From Paenibacillus xylanivorans (GTDB lineage Bacteria > Bacillota > Bacilli > Paenibacillales > Paenibacillaceae), in NCBI RefSeq assembly GCF_001280595.1, contig NZ_LITU01000050.1, forward strand, positions 35,877 through 99,876: DNA of 64,000 bases, in the 5' to 3' direction. Made by a program: the position numbers and the translations under genes. Every line of letters begins with the position of its first letter. The stretch's first letter is position 1. This document shows positions 1 through 8,115 of this stretch, piece after piece. The notes beneath the pieces are model-generated. The model had not been told where the DNA came from. It was given only the letters and a program-made list of their open reading frames with translations, and searched no databases.

Positions 1-702
1 TATTTGTTAGCATTGAGCGGAGAAGAAATAGAACCAGATGATGATATGGAGGTCGAAGCAGATCATCTCTACGGTTTTTTTCAAGGGTTCATGCCATCTG
101 GAACAGGTGTGGAACGTGTGTTTGAGCCGATTCCGGACGGCCAACGTTTTTTGGATAGAATACGTCCGATCTATGAGATGTTGAATCCTGAGGACTTCGC
201 CGGCGAATATGTGCCAGGTTATTTCAACGGTGGAAATGAGGATGCTTCCGAAGGAACGTTGCGTGGTCTGGGGGAGGAGCTAATTAAAAGATTGAAGAGC
301 CTGTTCTCCATGGTGCCCGAGAAAGATGAAGAGGCGGACTCAGCGAAGGAAGCAATCCGGGCTTTGGCATGTGTAAAGGAGGTCGTCGTATTGCCGCCGG
401 GTGAAATTGGCAAGTTAGAGCAAAGACTGATTCAAGGAACGGATGAAGAAGATAGCGAGGTCGTTTACGAAGCGCTCGGAGAGCTCATCCGTTCACGTAG
501 CGATTACAGCGAAAATATCGAGCTATTGAACGAAGCATTCTATTCCATAGCTTGCGATTATTGGGTAGCCTATTATTTACAATGGCCCCGCTATCAAGAT
601 TTACAGGAGGCGGAAGACTGCCTGTATCCTTACTTTGAACTATACCGTTATGGCTATAATCTTCATTGGACTCAAAATAAGCTATTCATTGGCAGACGTT
701 AA
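1..702 (+). CDS. Hypothetical protein, 5' end outside the window
   Basis: The reading frame is open from base 1 to a TAA at 700-702, giving the last 233 residues of a protein whose start lies upstream. It is acidic in its first third and rich in aromatic residues near the C-terminus (a Tyr/Trp-rich stretch around residues 180-225). No signal peptide, membrane segment or catalytic motif was recognised. A helical-repeat or scaffold-like fold is possible from the Leu/Glu/Lys pattern in the middle, but that is a guess. No gene follows within 180 bases, so it ends its own transcription unit. Confidence 0.6.
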   Translation, partial: YLLALSGEEIEPDDDMEVEADHLYGFFQGFMPSGTGVERVFEPIPDGQRFLDRIRPIYEMLNPEDFAGEYVPGYFNGGNEDASEGTLRGLGEELIKRLKSLFSMVPEKDEEADSAKEAIRALACVKEVVVLPPGEIGKLEQRLIQGTDEEDSEVVYEALGELIRSRSDYSENIELLNEAFYSIACDYWVAYYLQWPRYQDLQEAEDCLYPYFELYRYGYNLHWTQNKLFIGRR

Positions 703-886
703 TAACCGCTACGATTGTTTTGACCGAACTTCTTAAAAGGATACGAAGTAATAGGGAGGATGTTCGTTGTCAGTTAGAACACCATGGTATGAGCACAATT
801 AAGTGACTTACAGGCCAGCTCGGACTCAGTAAAACAACAACGTGATCTGAAAGGTACTGCCAATTTTATAGATAAGGGTGATTAAT

Positions 887-1471
887 GTGGAGCAAGGACT
901 CATTATATTTTTGAACGGAACGTCAAGTTCGGGGAAGACGAGCATCGCGATGGAATTGAAAAATCAGGGAGAGGTTCCGTTTCATCATCTGTCTGTAGAT
1001 CAATTTGCCCAAAATTATGATCAGTTTATCGACAATACATACCCAGATATGAAACCAACAAGAGAAGTGGAACCCCATGTGATGACAGATATCCTGTTCG
1101 ACCCCATCATCTCGTTGTACTATGCAACCATCAAACTGTTTTCGGAAATGGGTTTGAATGTCATCGTGGATACGGTCATCAGCAATGACAAGTGGTTTAA
1201 CGGTTTTTATGATCTGCTTTCGGATTATCCGATATTGTTTGTAGGTGTACACTGCTCGAAAGAAGAACTCACCAGAAGAGAGCAGAGCAGAGGAGATCGT
1301 GCGATTGGACTCGCCCATTCCCAGTTCGACAGCGTCTATGTCTATGATGAATATGATCTTGAAGTTAATACGGAAGAGCTTAGCTCAGCTGAATGTGCGG
1401 AAAAGATATTAAGTTATATGAATTCCGAGCAGAAATACTCGGCATTTAAGAAATTAAGTAGAAGAGACTGA
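887..1471 (+). CDS. Chloramphenicol phosphotransferase-like P-loop kinase
   Basis: A 194-residue P-loop protein. A Walker A motif GTSSSGKTS lies near residues 11-19 after a hydrophobic strand (LIIFLNG), followed by HLSVDQF. This matches the chloramphenicol 3-O-phosphotransferase (CPT) family, in which an Asp at about this place is catalytic. Family members phosphorylate chloramphenicol or related small hydroxyl substrates using ATP; the substrate here is unknown. GTG at 887 is preferred over GTG 878 because the AAGG ribosome site at 874-877 is then correctly spaced. It stands alone, and the attenuator-like element at 1516 follows. Confidence 0.7.
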   Translation: MEQGLIIFLNGTSSSGKTSIAMELKNQGEVPFHHLSVDQFAQNYDQFIDNTYPDMKPTREVEPHVMTDILFDPIISLYYATIKLFSEMGLNVIVDTVISNDKWFNGFYDLLSDYPILFVGVHCSKEELTRREQSRGDRAIGLAHSQFDSVYVYDEYDLEVNTEELSSAECAEKILSYMNSEQKYSAFKKLSRRD

Positions 1472-1515
1472 AGGAGATTAGTAAATTAAACGATTAAAGA
1501 TTATCATTGGAAAAA

Positions 1516-1576
1516 TCCAAAAGCATTGGAAGGTTGTCTGATTCCCCATGGGAAGAAGGAGGGCCTTTCTTTTTTT
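1516..1576 (+). terminator. Two-hairpin attenuator-like element, copy A
   Basis: A small hairpin TCCAA-aagca-TTGGA (1516-1530) overlaps a larger terminator-type stem that starts GGAAGG at 1528, has an inner ATTCCC/GGGAA stem, and ends CCTTTC plus a T-run at 1576. The two stems share the GGA bases, so they cannot form together. A near copy stands at 11827-11886 with a compensatory base-pair change in the first stem. It lies 25 bases before the start of the 92-residue gene at 1602, so it could end the upstream transcript or attenuate the downstream one. Confidence 0.5.
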
Positions 1577-1601
1577 GCACAATTGAAAGGGGGAGAACTC
1601 T

Positions 1602-1880
1602 ATGAGTCCAGAAGATCATATCCAACACATGTTACAGGCAATCATCGAGAAAACACAATCCATCATCAACGATAGTCATAAGCAATCCTTCGGCTCGTTG
1701 AAGTATTTCTTAGAGCATATTATAGAGTACCGAGATAAACAGCAATACCTGTCTAACGAATGGCATATCCGCACACCGCGCTGGCTAGGGGAGTATGGAA
1801 ATACGCCGGAGGAAGAAGAGCTTCTTTCAGACATTTACCGACTGCAAGCGTATATCGCTGAGAAATTAAAGGGCGGATAA
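1602..1880 (+). CDS. Small hypothetical protein (92 aa)
   Basis: A 92-residue soluble protein, His- and Gln-rich at the N-terminus and helical throughout by composition, with a strong ribosome site (AAAGGGGGAG) before ATG 1602. No family was recognised. It sits between the attenuator-like hairpins and a Fur box and appears monocistronic. A central segment, EWHIRTPRWLGEY, may be the conserved core, but nothing indicates an enzymatic role. Confidence 0.55.
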   Translation: MSPEDHIQHMLQAIIEKTQSIINDSHKQSFGSLKYFLEHIIEYRDKQQYLSNEWHIRTPRWLGEYGNTPEEEELLSDIYRLQAYIAEKLKGG

Positions 1881-1971
1881 GCGGCTGGTGATGTCGCATT
1901 AGTCCGGCTCAAATGTCGCAAAAGTACATGGTAACGCGATGCGGAGATCGTTTATACTCTCTTTATGTTTC

Positions 1972-1990
1972 GATAATGAAAATCATTATC
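1972..1990 (+). promoter_or_regulatory. Fur box before the iron-siderophore locus
   Basis: GATAATGAAAATCATTATC is a 19-base palindrome differing by one base from the classical Fur box GATAATGATAATCATTATC. It lies 26 bases upstream of the ATG of the siderophore-binding lipoprotein. Repression by Fur-Fe(II) in iron-replete cells is the expected control. Confidence 0.88.
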
Positions 1991-2016
1991 AGTATTATAC
2001 ATAAGGGGGATTCATC

Positions 2017-3057
2017 ATGAATCAAGGAACAGAGAGGCAAGCAGCCGGAAGCAAGGCATATGCTGCCCACAAATCACGACTATTAGTGGGCTGGATGCTG
2101 GCCCTTATTCTTGTACTGACGGCTTGCGGTGCCGGAGCAGGTACAGATAGCGGCAAGGAACCTGCGGCAACGCCAACGGAGACACCCTCGAATGCAGAAT
2201 CTCAGACTGCCGGAGCTTTCCCTGTAACGATTAAACACATGAAGGGTGAGCTGACGCTAAACGAAAAACCAAATAAAGTTGCGGTGCTTGATGTCAAATT
2301 TCTGGATCAAATGTTAGCTGTTGGCGAGAAGCCGGCTGGCAGTGTTATCGCTGGAGGCAATACGAATTTTCCAGAATACTTAGGCGACCAGCCGAGTGAC
2401 GTACAAGTTCTGGGTACACGGGACGAGCCCAATCTGGAAGCGATTGTAGCGTTGGACCCGGATCTGATCATCATGACAGATTTCCAGGAGAAACAGTATG
2501 AGAGTGTAAGCAAAATTGCACCTACCCTTGTACTCGACTTCTACGAAGATTGGCGTGATACGTTAGCCACAGTCGCTAAGATTACAGACAAGCAGGACGA
2601 GGCAGAGACGGTGCGTCAGGCTTATGAGGAGAAAGTCGCTGGACTGAAGGCACAGCTGACAGAGAAAATGGGGGATGAGACAGTCGCTCTGATTCGTCCG
2701 CGTAAAGAAGGTATCCGTGTCCATGGCATCGAGCACCGCACAGGCGGCATTCTGTATCAGGATTTGGGCTTGAACATGCCTGCGCTCGTTCAGGAGATCA
2801 AAGATGATACCTCCGTTGAAATCTCGATGGAGAAGGTTCCTGAGATTGGGGCAGATCGTTATTTTGTACTGTCGGATGAGCTGTTTGCCGCAGAGGCAGA
2901 GGCTATGGCGAGCAATCAAGTATGGAAATCCCTTGACGCAGTGAAAGATAACCGTGCATATGATGTGAATTCGACACTATGGATCGCTTATTACGGACCT
3001 CTTGCGATTAATCTTATTGTAGATCAGGCATCGGAAGCTCTGCTCGGATCGAATTAA
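2017..3057 (+). CDS. Iron-siderophore ABC transporter substrate-binding lipoprotein
   Basis: A 346-residue lipoprotein. A basic N-terminus and hydrophobic segment end in a lipobox LTAC (Cys37), followed by a Gly/Ser/Thr/Pro-rich linker and a FecB/FhuD/FeuA-type (type III) binding fold beginning ITIKHMKGELTL-like near residue 70. It should bind a ferric siderophore at the cell surface and deliver it to an ABC permease. No permease or ATPase gene is in the window, so it must share a transporter encoded elsewhere. The Fur box at 1972 controls it. The following FhuF-like gene begins one base after the stop, so the two form an operon. Confidence 0.88.
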   Translation: MNQGTERQAAGSKAYAAHKSRLLVGWMLALILVLTACGAGAGTDSGKEPAATPTETPSNAESQTAGAFPVTIKHMKGELTLNEKPNKVAVLDVKFLDQMLAVGEKPAGSVIAGGNTNFPEYLGDQPSDVQVLGTRDEPNLEAIVALDPDLIIMTDFQEKQYESVSKIAPTLVLDFYEDWRDTLATVAKITDKQDEAETVRQAYEEKVAGLKAQLTEKMGDETVALIRPRKEGIRVHGIEHRTGGILYQDLGLNMPALVQEIKDDTSVEISMEKVPEIGADRYFVLSDELFAAEAEAMASNQVWKSLDAVKDNRAYDVNSTLWIAYYGPLAINLIVDQASEALLGSN

Positions 3058-3058
3058 T

Positions 3059-3835
3059 ATGACCCATTATCTCTCGACAGACTTATGGAAAGAGACCGCG
3101 GAGGATCATTCGATTTTGCTTGGTGAGCCGCCTGAACATAGTGTCCGTACCATTGCTCTAAGTGAACTGCATGACGAAGCGGCATGCCGAGAGTATATCA
3201 GCTGGTTTCAGGAGTACATCGATGCCCCTGACATGAAGGTTGCCGCTTCGATGTTAGCCAAGCGACTTGGTTATCTGTGGACGGCTCCGCTGGTGACCGC
3301 GATGACTTTTCATCATCAGCATGTTACCTTTCAGTTGGAGAACAGCTTTCTCTATCATCCGACGCTCTCAGATCATGAAGGGAGGACGCGATTTCCTTTT
3401 CTATCGGTGAACGGGCTTCAGGCAGAAGGACTAATGGGAGACAGGGCAGCGTGGCGGGAAAAGGTGGTCGAGGAGATGTTTGCGGTACAGCTTACACCGC
3501 TGTTAAAGATGCTTGCTGCCATTGCTCCACTTTCAATGAGTATCCTCTGGGAGAATATCATGGTACGCATTGGGCCACTGTATAAGCTTGAAGCTGAAGA
3601 GGCAGAGTGGGAAAGTGAGCACATCCAGGCAGACTTTTCATATCTGACACAAGTGGCGTCCGGGCAAGTATTCGGTGTGAGAAAGAATCCGTTGACCCGT
3701 TTCACCGATTGTAAGGACAATGTTCCCGTTGCGAAAAGCGAGCGGATCACCTGTTGTTTTTACTATCAGATGTCAGGGGAATATTGCAGAAAATGTCCGA
3801 AAATTGACAATGAGAATAAATCTCAATTAAAATGA
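3059..3835 (+). CDS. FhuF-like siderophore ferric reductase, 2Fe-2S
   Basis: A 258-residue protein with a C-terminal cysteine cluster CC-x9-C-x2-C (Cys232, 233, 243, 246), the unusual 2Fe-2S ligand pattern of the FhuF family. Such proteins reduce ferric iron in the cytoplasm to release it from imported siderophores. It is translationally adjacent to the binding protein (TAA then ATG one base later) and thus under the same Fur box. The length fits the family. Its last codons overlap a Fur-box-like palindrome at 3811. Confidence 0.8.
   Translation: MTHYLSTDLWKETAEDHSILLGEPPEHSVRTIALSELHDEAACREYISWFQEYIDAPDMKVAASMLAKRLGYLWTAPLVTAMTFHHQHVTFQLENSFLYHPTLSDHEGRTRFPFLSVNGLQAEGLMGDRAAWREKVVEEMFAVQLTPLLKMLAAIAPLSMSILWENIMVRIGPLYKLEAEEAEWESEHIQADFSYLTQVASGQVFGVRKNPLTRFTDCKDNVPVAKSERITCCFYYQMSGEYCRKCPKIDNENKSQLK
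3811..3825 (+). promoter_or_regulatory. Possible second Fur box inside the end of the reductase gene
   Basis: TGAGAATAAATCTCA is a 7-1-7 inverted repeat close to the TGATAAT-N-ATTATCA form of the Bacillus Fur box (three mismatches). It lies in the last codons of the FhuF-like gene and 120 bases before the AraC-type regulator gene, so it could give that gene separate iron control. Confidence 0.4.
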
Positions 3836-3944
3836 CAGCAGCAACAATTTTACCTTTGCTATGGGCCTGTTTGTATATTTATGATTTAAGCCTAATCAGG
3901 TGATTCAATATAGTAAAGGATGCTATTGTCAGGAGATGAGAGAA

Positions 3945-5666
3945 ATGCTGCTGCAAGAACAGACAAGTCTATGGAGTGATACGACGATCAAGATGCTTGA
4001 CGGGTATAGCGGTACTTTGCAGACAGGCAGTGTTCTTAGCGAAACAGAATTAGATTCAAATGTGTTGCTGCTGGCATGCGGAGGGGAAGGGGAGCTTGCA
4101 ATGAATGGTGAGCTATGCCACATTGGAGCTTCTTTTGCTGGTCATGTGGTTAAGGGCACAACCTTCACGCTGACGGCCAGATCAGAGGACATTCATTATA
4201 TGGTGATCATGTACAAAGCTTCTTCCATGGAGGGAGCCTCTCTTGTTGTGCCTTCGTATCGTAAACACCCGCTGCAAACTACGTTTGTTCAGAATCCGTT
4301 GACCCAAGCGGAATGGATCGAGAATGCGGAAAAAATCGTTGCCAAATGGCGTCGTGGCGAAGGGCTGGAACGTTTTCACGCCAATGCGTTGCTCCAGGTG
4401 ATGATCTACGAACTGATCATGGAGTTTGAATGTGGTCAAGGCGGAGCAGAATCCGACATGGTGGATGTTGTCGTGTCATATATATCATCGCATTATCGTC
4501 AGAATCTGGAGCTTAAAGAGCTGGCAGCCCTTGCCGGTTGCAGTGTAAGACAGCTGCAGCGACGATTCAAACAGGAGAAAGAGCTCGGACCAATGGAATA
4601 CGTCATTCATCTGCGCATGGAGAGTGCCTCGCGAATGCTGCGTCATACGGATGTTTCTATCGGCGAAATTGCTGATAAAATGGGCTATCGCGACATGTAT
4701 TATTTCAGCAGGGCGTTTAAGAAATATTATGGGGTCCCACCGCTGCATTACCGGCTTGCGGCCGCTTCGAGAACGGATACAGACTATGCTCATTCCTTGC
4801 TGCGGAATCGTACATCTTCTTCGTATGAGTCGGCCCAAGGGCCTGTGATATGCCATATGCGAGGGGAATATCTTGTCACCGAATTACCACAGCGTATCGC
4901 TGTACTCGATGTACAATATGCCGATCACCTGCTTGCGCTTGGGTTGCCTCCAACAGGAAGTGTAGGAGTGGGAAGTGCAGTGTTAACGTTCCCTCAATCG
5001 CTCCGGGCAGGACTTCAGCATACCGAATTGCTGGGCACGTATGAATACCCTGATCTGCTTGCGGTGGAGCGACTATCTCCGGATCTGATTATTTGCACCG
5101 AGGTGCATGATCAGCACGTTGAACGGCTAAGCCGGGTCGCTCCAGTGCTCATGTTTAAGCGTAATGAGAGCTGGCAGACCATTCTGAGCGTGTTCGGTGA
5201 ATTGACAGGCAAGCGAGCAGAGGCCAAGCAGATTATCGCGGATTATCACCGACGAACCGCATTACTGTCCGAAGAACTTGCTCCCGTACTGGCAGGCAAG
5301 AGTGTGGCACTGATCCGTCCACTGGATTCTCTCGTTCGTGTACATTCTGCCGTGCATCGTACAGGTGCTGTGTTGTACCGTGATCTGGGTCTGCCTGTTC
5401 CTTTATTTGTCGCAGATACCTCCGACACAGCCTATCATATTTCCGTTGACAGACTACCGGCTGTACATGCCAGCCACTATTTTTTGCTTAGCAATGAAAT
5501 GATGCAGGAGGAAATATCCGCAACAGAGCAGCGTGTCTGGGGGATGCTCGATGCGAGTAAGCGCCAGCACATACACTCGGTTGATGCCGCAACATGGATC
5601 GGCTGTTATGGACCGACAGGCATTAATGGCATTGTGGATCAGATTGAACAGGCGTTGTTGGCTTGA
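3945..5666 (+). CDS. AraC regulator fused to siderophore-binding domain (Btr-like)
   Basis: About 573 residues in three parts: an N-terminal sensor-like region (1-165), a tandem AraC helix-turn-helix domain (about 175-260, with ELAALAGCSVRQLQRRF and the second-helix signature GYRDMYYFSRAFKKYYG), and a C-terminal FecB/FeuA-type binding domain (about 295-573). This architecture is that of B. subtilis Btr (YbbB), which senses ferric siderophores in the cytoplasm and activates uptake genes. The start is set at ATG 3945 because an AGGAG ends 9 bases before it; the frame is open from GTG 3900. The target is probably the adjacent binding-protein operon. Confidence 0.85.
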   Translation: MLLQEQTSLWSDTTIKMLDGYSGTLQTGSVLSETELDSNVLLLACGGEGELAMNGELCHIGASFAGHVVKGTTFTLTARSEDIHYMVIMYKASSMEGASLVVPSYRKHPLQTTFVQNPLTQAEWIENAEKIVAKWRRGEGLERFHANALLQVMIYELIMEFECGQGGAESDMVDVVVSYISSHYRQNLELKELAALAGCSVRQLQRRFKQEKELGPMEYVIHLRMESASRMLRHTDVSIGEIADKMGYRDMYYFSRAFKKYYGVPPLHYRLAAASRTDTDYAHSLLRNRTSSSYESAQGPVICHMRGEYLVTELPQRIAVLDVQYADHLLALGLPPTGSVGVGSAVLTFPQSLRAGLQHTELLGTYEYPDLLAVERLSPDLIICTEVHDQHVERLSRVAPVLMFKRNESWQTILSVFGELTGKRAEAKQIIADYHRRTALLSEELAPVLAGKSVALIRPLDSLVRVHSAVHRTGAVLYRDLGLPVPLFVADTSDTAYHISVDRLPAVHASHYFLLSNEMMQEEISATEQRVWGMLDASKRQHIHSVDAATWIGCYGPTGINGIVDQIEQALLA

Positions 5667-5690
5667 GGGGTTATGATTTTTTTGTTGTTT

Positions 5691-5708
5691 GTAAAGGTAT
5701 ACCTTTAC
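5691..5708. promoter_or_regulatory. Perfect 18-base palindrome
   Basis: GTAAAGGTATACCTTTAC is a perfect dyad 24 bases after the regulator's stop codon. It has no T-run on the + strand and no loop, so it resembles an operator more than a terminator. No gene starts just after it; the nearest + strand frame is the UMP-kinase-like pseudogene at 6039. The remaining 5709-5987 shows no supported gene. Confidence 0.4.
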
Positions 5709-5987
5709 AGAAAGTAGAGAACAGGAAAATTATATTAGGATGATGAGTTCCTCATTAAGCTAAAGGGCAGTATAGCGGCAAGGTAGCTCTTTGATACGGC
5801 TCATCGTAAATCATTCTATAACTTATTGAAATTGCTTGCAGATTTAATATTGACGGTAATTGCAATTTAGCCTCACGTAATGTAAAATTACTTAACGGAA
5901 AAACATGGAAGGGGTGGGGGTATGAGGTGGAAACGGAAGACTTACATTCAGTCGACTTGCGTAATTTCATATTTCCATTCCATTAGG

Positions 5988-6020
5988 ACACTAAAGCATT
6001 TATTGCTTTAGTGTTTTTAT
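5988..6020 (+). terminator. Rho-independent terminator
   Basis: Perfect 11-base stem ACACTAAAGCA / TGCTTTAGTGT with a 5-base loop, followed by TTTTTATTTT. It lies just upstream of the UMP-kinase-like pseudogene and may close transcription of whatever preceded it. Confidence 0.75.
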
Positions 6021-6038
6021 TTTATGGGGGTGTAATAA

Positions 6039-6775
6039 TTGTCAAGGTACAAAAGGGTTCTCGTTAAGCTAAGTGGTGGAGCAGTAGCAGGAAACTCTGA
6101 ATTTGGTTTTGAGCCAGAAAGGTTAGACCATATTGCGGATGAAATTATGTCAAAATAAATTTAGGCGTTGAAGTATCGTTAGTTATAGGTGGGGGTAACA
6201 TTTTCAGAGGTAATATGGCGGAAAGCTGGGGGATAGAAAGGGCAGAAGCTGATAACATTGGGACGCTTGCGACTGTAGTAAATAGTTTAATGCTTCGTGG
6301 AGTTCTTAAAGCCAAGACCAAAAAGGAAGTACGAGTAATGACGGCAATACCTATTACTTCAGTTGCAGAACCATACATCCGTCTAAGAGCAATCCACCAT
6401 CTAGAAAAAGGCTATATTGTAATTTTTGCAGGGGGGAACGGTCAACCTTACGTTACAACAGACTATCCTTCAGTACAAAGAGCCATCGAGGTTAATTGTG
6501 ACGCTTTATTAGTTGCAAAGCAAGGTGTTGATGGTGTTCTTAATGCAGACCCTAAATTTGATAAAAATGCAAAGAAATTTCGTTCGCTTCATTACAACGA
6601 CGTTTTAGAACACAACTTAAAGGTAATGGACCAATCAGCTTTCATTTTGGCAAGAGACTACAATTTGCCAATGCATGTGTTTAACTTCGATAAACCAGGT
6701 TCGATGAAAGAAATCTGTGAGGGTAAGAATAATGGTACGATAATTAGTGGCGAATCAATTTTAGAGTTGGAATGA
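6039..6775 (+). pseudogene. Frameshifted UMP kinase (PyrH)-like gene
   Basis: Two frames together encode a full-length (about 245 aa) amino-acid-kinase-fold protein of the PyrH type. The first frame (TTG 6039 after GGGGGTG) gives the N-terminal VLVKLSGGAVAG and ends at TAA 6156. The second frame continues from about 6156 with INLGVEVSLVIGGGNIFRG and runs to 6775 with the conserved nucleotide-binding part. One missing A in the AAAA run at 6152-6155 explains the break. PyrH is normally essential and single copy, so this is probably a divergent second copy that has decayed, or a sequencing error. Confidence 0.75.
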
Positions 6776-6844
6776 AGTATGTTAGAAATACTACTCTCCC
6801 TTGATTTAGCGGAACGATAGTTCCACAAAAGAAAAGTTCTATTC

Positions 6845-6880
6845 AAAATCCCACTCGGCCATGGAGTGGGATTTTGTTTA
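6845..6880 (+). terminator. Terminator after the UMP-kinase-like pseudogene
   Basis: Perfect 12-base stem AAAATCCCACTC / GAGTGGGATTTT with a 7-base loop, then GTTTAT. It sits 70 bases downstream of the pseudogene stop. Confidence 0.75.
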
Positions 6881-6964
6881 TATTGATATGTATATCTTGT
6901 GATCAAAAGATACTTTATGTTTTGATTCATTACGGTGATCCGTATCATAGGTAGAAGTACAGAA

Positions 6965-6995
6965 CATTACGCTAACGGGAAACGTTAGCTTAATG
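6965..6995. repeat. Hairpin, near-perfect inverted repeat
   Basis: CATTACGCTAACG and CGTTAGCTTAATG flank a GGAAA loop with one mismatched pair. No T-run follows. It lies in the gene-free stretch 6776-7204, which otherwise holds only the terminators described beside it. Confidence 0.4.
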
Positions 6996-7047
6996 CTCAA
7001 AGAATCAACGTGATCAACTGCGGTTTACAACTAACGGATGACAATAG

Positions 7048-7080
7048 GGATCGTTGCAGAAATGTTAACGATCCTTTTTT
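7048..7080 (+). terminator. Rho-independent terminator
   Basis: Stem GGATCGTT / AACGATCC with an 11-base loop followed by TTTTTT. It is the second + strand terminator after the UMP-kinase-like pseudogene, with no gene between them. Confidence 0.65.
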
Positions 7081-7121
7081 GTATTCCTTTAGGGATGGTA
7101 TATACTCCAGAAAATACGGAC

Positions 7122-7141
7122 AAAAAAAGCCCTAAAGGGCT
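7122..7141 (-). terminator. Terminator for the minus-strand lipoprotein gene
   Basis: Read on the minus strand: AGCCC-ttta-GGGCT followed by seven T. It lies about 65 bases after the stop of the lipoprotein gene at 7205. Confidence 0.75.
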
Positions 7142-7204
7142 ACTTCCATAATTGTCGTAATAAACTTTTCCTAGGACTCTCACTGGTAAAAGAAATTATT
7201 TCCT

Positions 7205-7690
7205 TTAACTTTCCCTTGTAGGAGTATGAGTAGCAACTTTCCATTTACCTTCCTCATAGGTTAATGTTATTTTTGCAGAGAGCGCCCCCTCATTGGCACG
7301 ATACTTACTGACCTCTATGGCAATGTTATTATCTGATTGCTTCTCCTGCTTTTCAATTTTCAGTAAAATCCCTTTAAGCGTGCTTTCAGACTGTTCAGAT
7401 AGTCCTTCTTCAATCAATTCTTCATAGGTTAGGTTATAAATTTTTACGTTATATTTGCTGTGAAGGTAATCCTCAATGCTTTTCTTATCAGAATCCTTTA
7501 ATGGAAGTCCTTTATCGAAATCCAATGAGATATACTCCATGTTTTCATTAAGAGCCGTATCTGTTGAAATTAATTCCTCCAACGCCACACGATAAGGTTC
7601 ACCTAGTTCATTCTGCTGACTAGAGCCAGTAACACCATCTGCGCAAGCTGATAGTAAAAATAACGCTACAACACTGAGAATGAAATACAA
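7205..7690 (-). CDS. Small lipoprotein of unknown function, unusual start
   Basis: At least 161 residues. A hydrophobic segment ends in a lipobox LLSAC, then a secreted acidic domain follows with a C-terminal LTYEEGKWKVATHTP-type strand pair. The first conventional start (TTG 7690) is 20 bases from the ribosome site AAGGAGAGG. In-frame codons extend upstream to ATT at 7711-7709 directly after that site and would supply the missing basic residues of the signal peptide (VIKVKT). The true start may therefore be ATT or ATA, or the original ATG is mutated. It is monocistronic with its own terminator. Confidence 0.65.
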   Translation of the reverse strand: MYFILSVVALFLLSACADGVTGSSQQNELGEPYRVALEELISTDTALNENMEYISLDFDKGLPLKDSDKKSIEDYLHSKYNVKIYNLTYEELIEEGLSEQSESTLKGILLKIEKQEKQSDNNIAIEVSKYRANEGALSAKITLTYEEGKWKVATHTPTRES

Positions 7691-7775
7691 TGTCTTTACT
7701 TTTATGACAATCCTCTCCTTGGTACTTGTTACCTAAATCAACGTAATGATAACCAGAAATGTTGCATTTTAGTTT

Positions 7776-7807
7776 AAAAAGCAACCCAATTAGGGCTGCT
7801 TTTTTTT
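7776..7807. terminator. Bidirectional terminator-like hairpin
   Basis: AAAAAGCA and TGCTTTTTTTT flank a CCCAATTAGGG inner stem, with A and T runs on both sides. It lies between the minus-strand lipoprotein gene and the + strand frame at 7870. Confidence 0.5.
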
Positions 7808-7869
7808 GTACGCGTCCAAGTTAAATATTAGGTTTAGTCTTTGATACACCTGAATTTGGGACTATCGTT

Positions 7870-8115
7870 ATGGGGGCTAACGAAGAGTTGGATGAACTCC
7901 TTCCTTCAATAATCAAAGAGATGATCGGTGACCAGATTATCATAAAAAAAACGGACGGGGAAGAGCAAGTGTTTGGAGTTGTTTCTACTCAAATTAATCA
8001 TTCTATAGCCGGCAAAAAGAATATCGGTATATGTTTGGGGAAAGAGATATCCCCAGACGTAATATCTGCTGGTTCAATCGTCTACTGTTATTCATCAGGA
8101 CAAATTGATCAGTAG
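7870..8115 (+). pseudogene. Probable 5'-truncated gene of unknown function
   Basis: An 81-codon frame from ATG 7870. It has no ribosome site, and in-frame sense codons (LVFDTPEFGTIV) continue upstream to a TAA near 7822, as if the real N-terminus has been lost. The product would be a small beta-rich protein. Its stop codon (CAG TAG) lies inside a segment repeated at 11731, so the gene end was carried along in a duplication. Function unknown. Confidence 0.35.

Noticed and set aside
5755..5970. 71-residue minus-strand frame
   Set aside because: No ribosome site, no recognisable domain and unusual composition.
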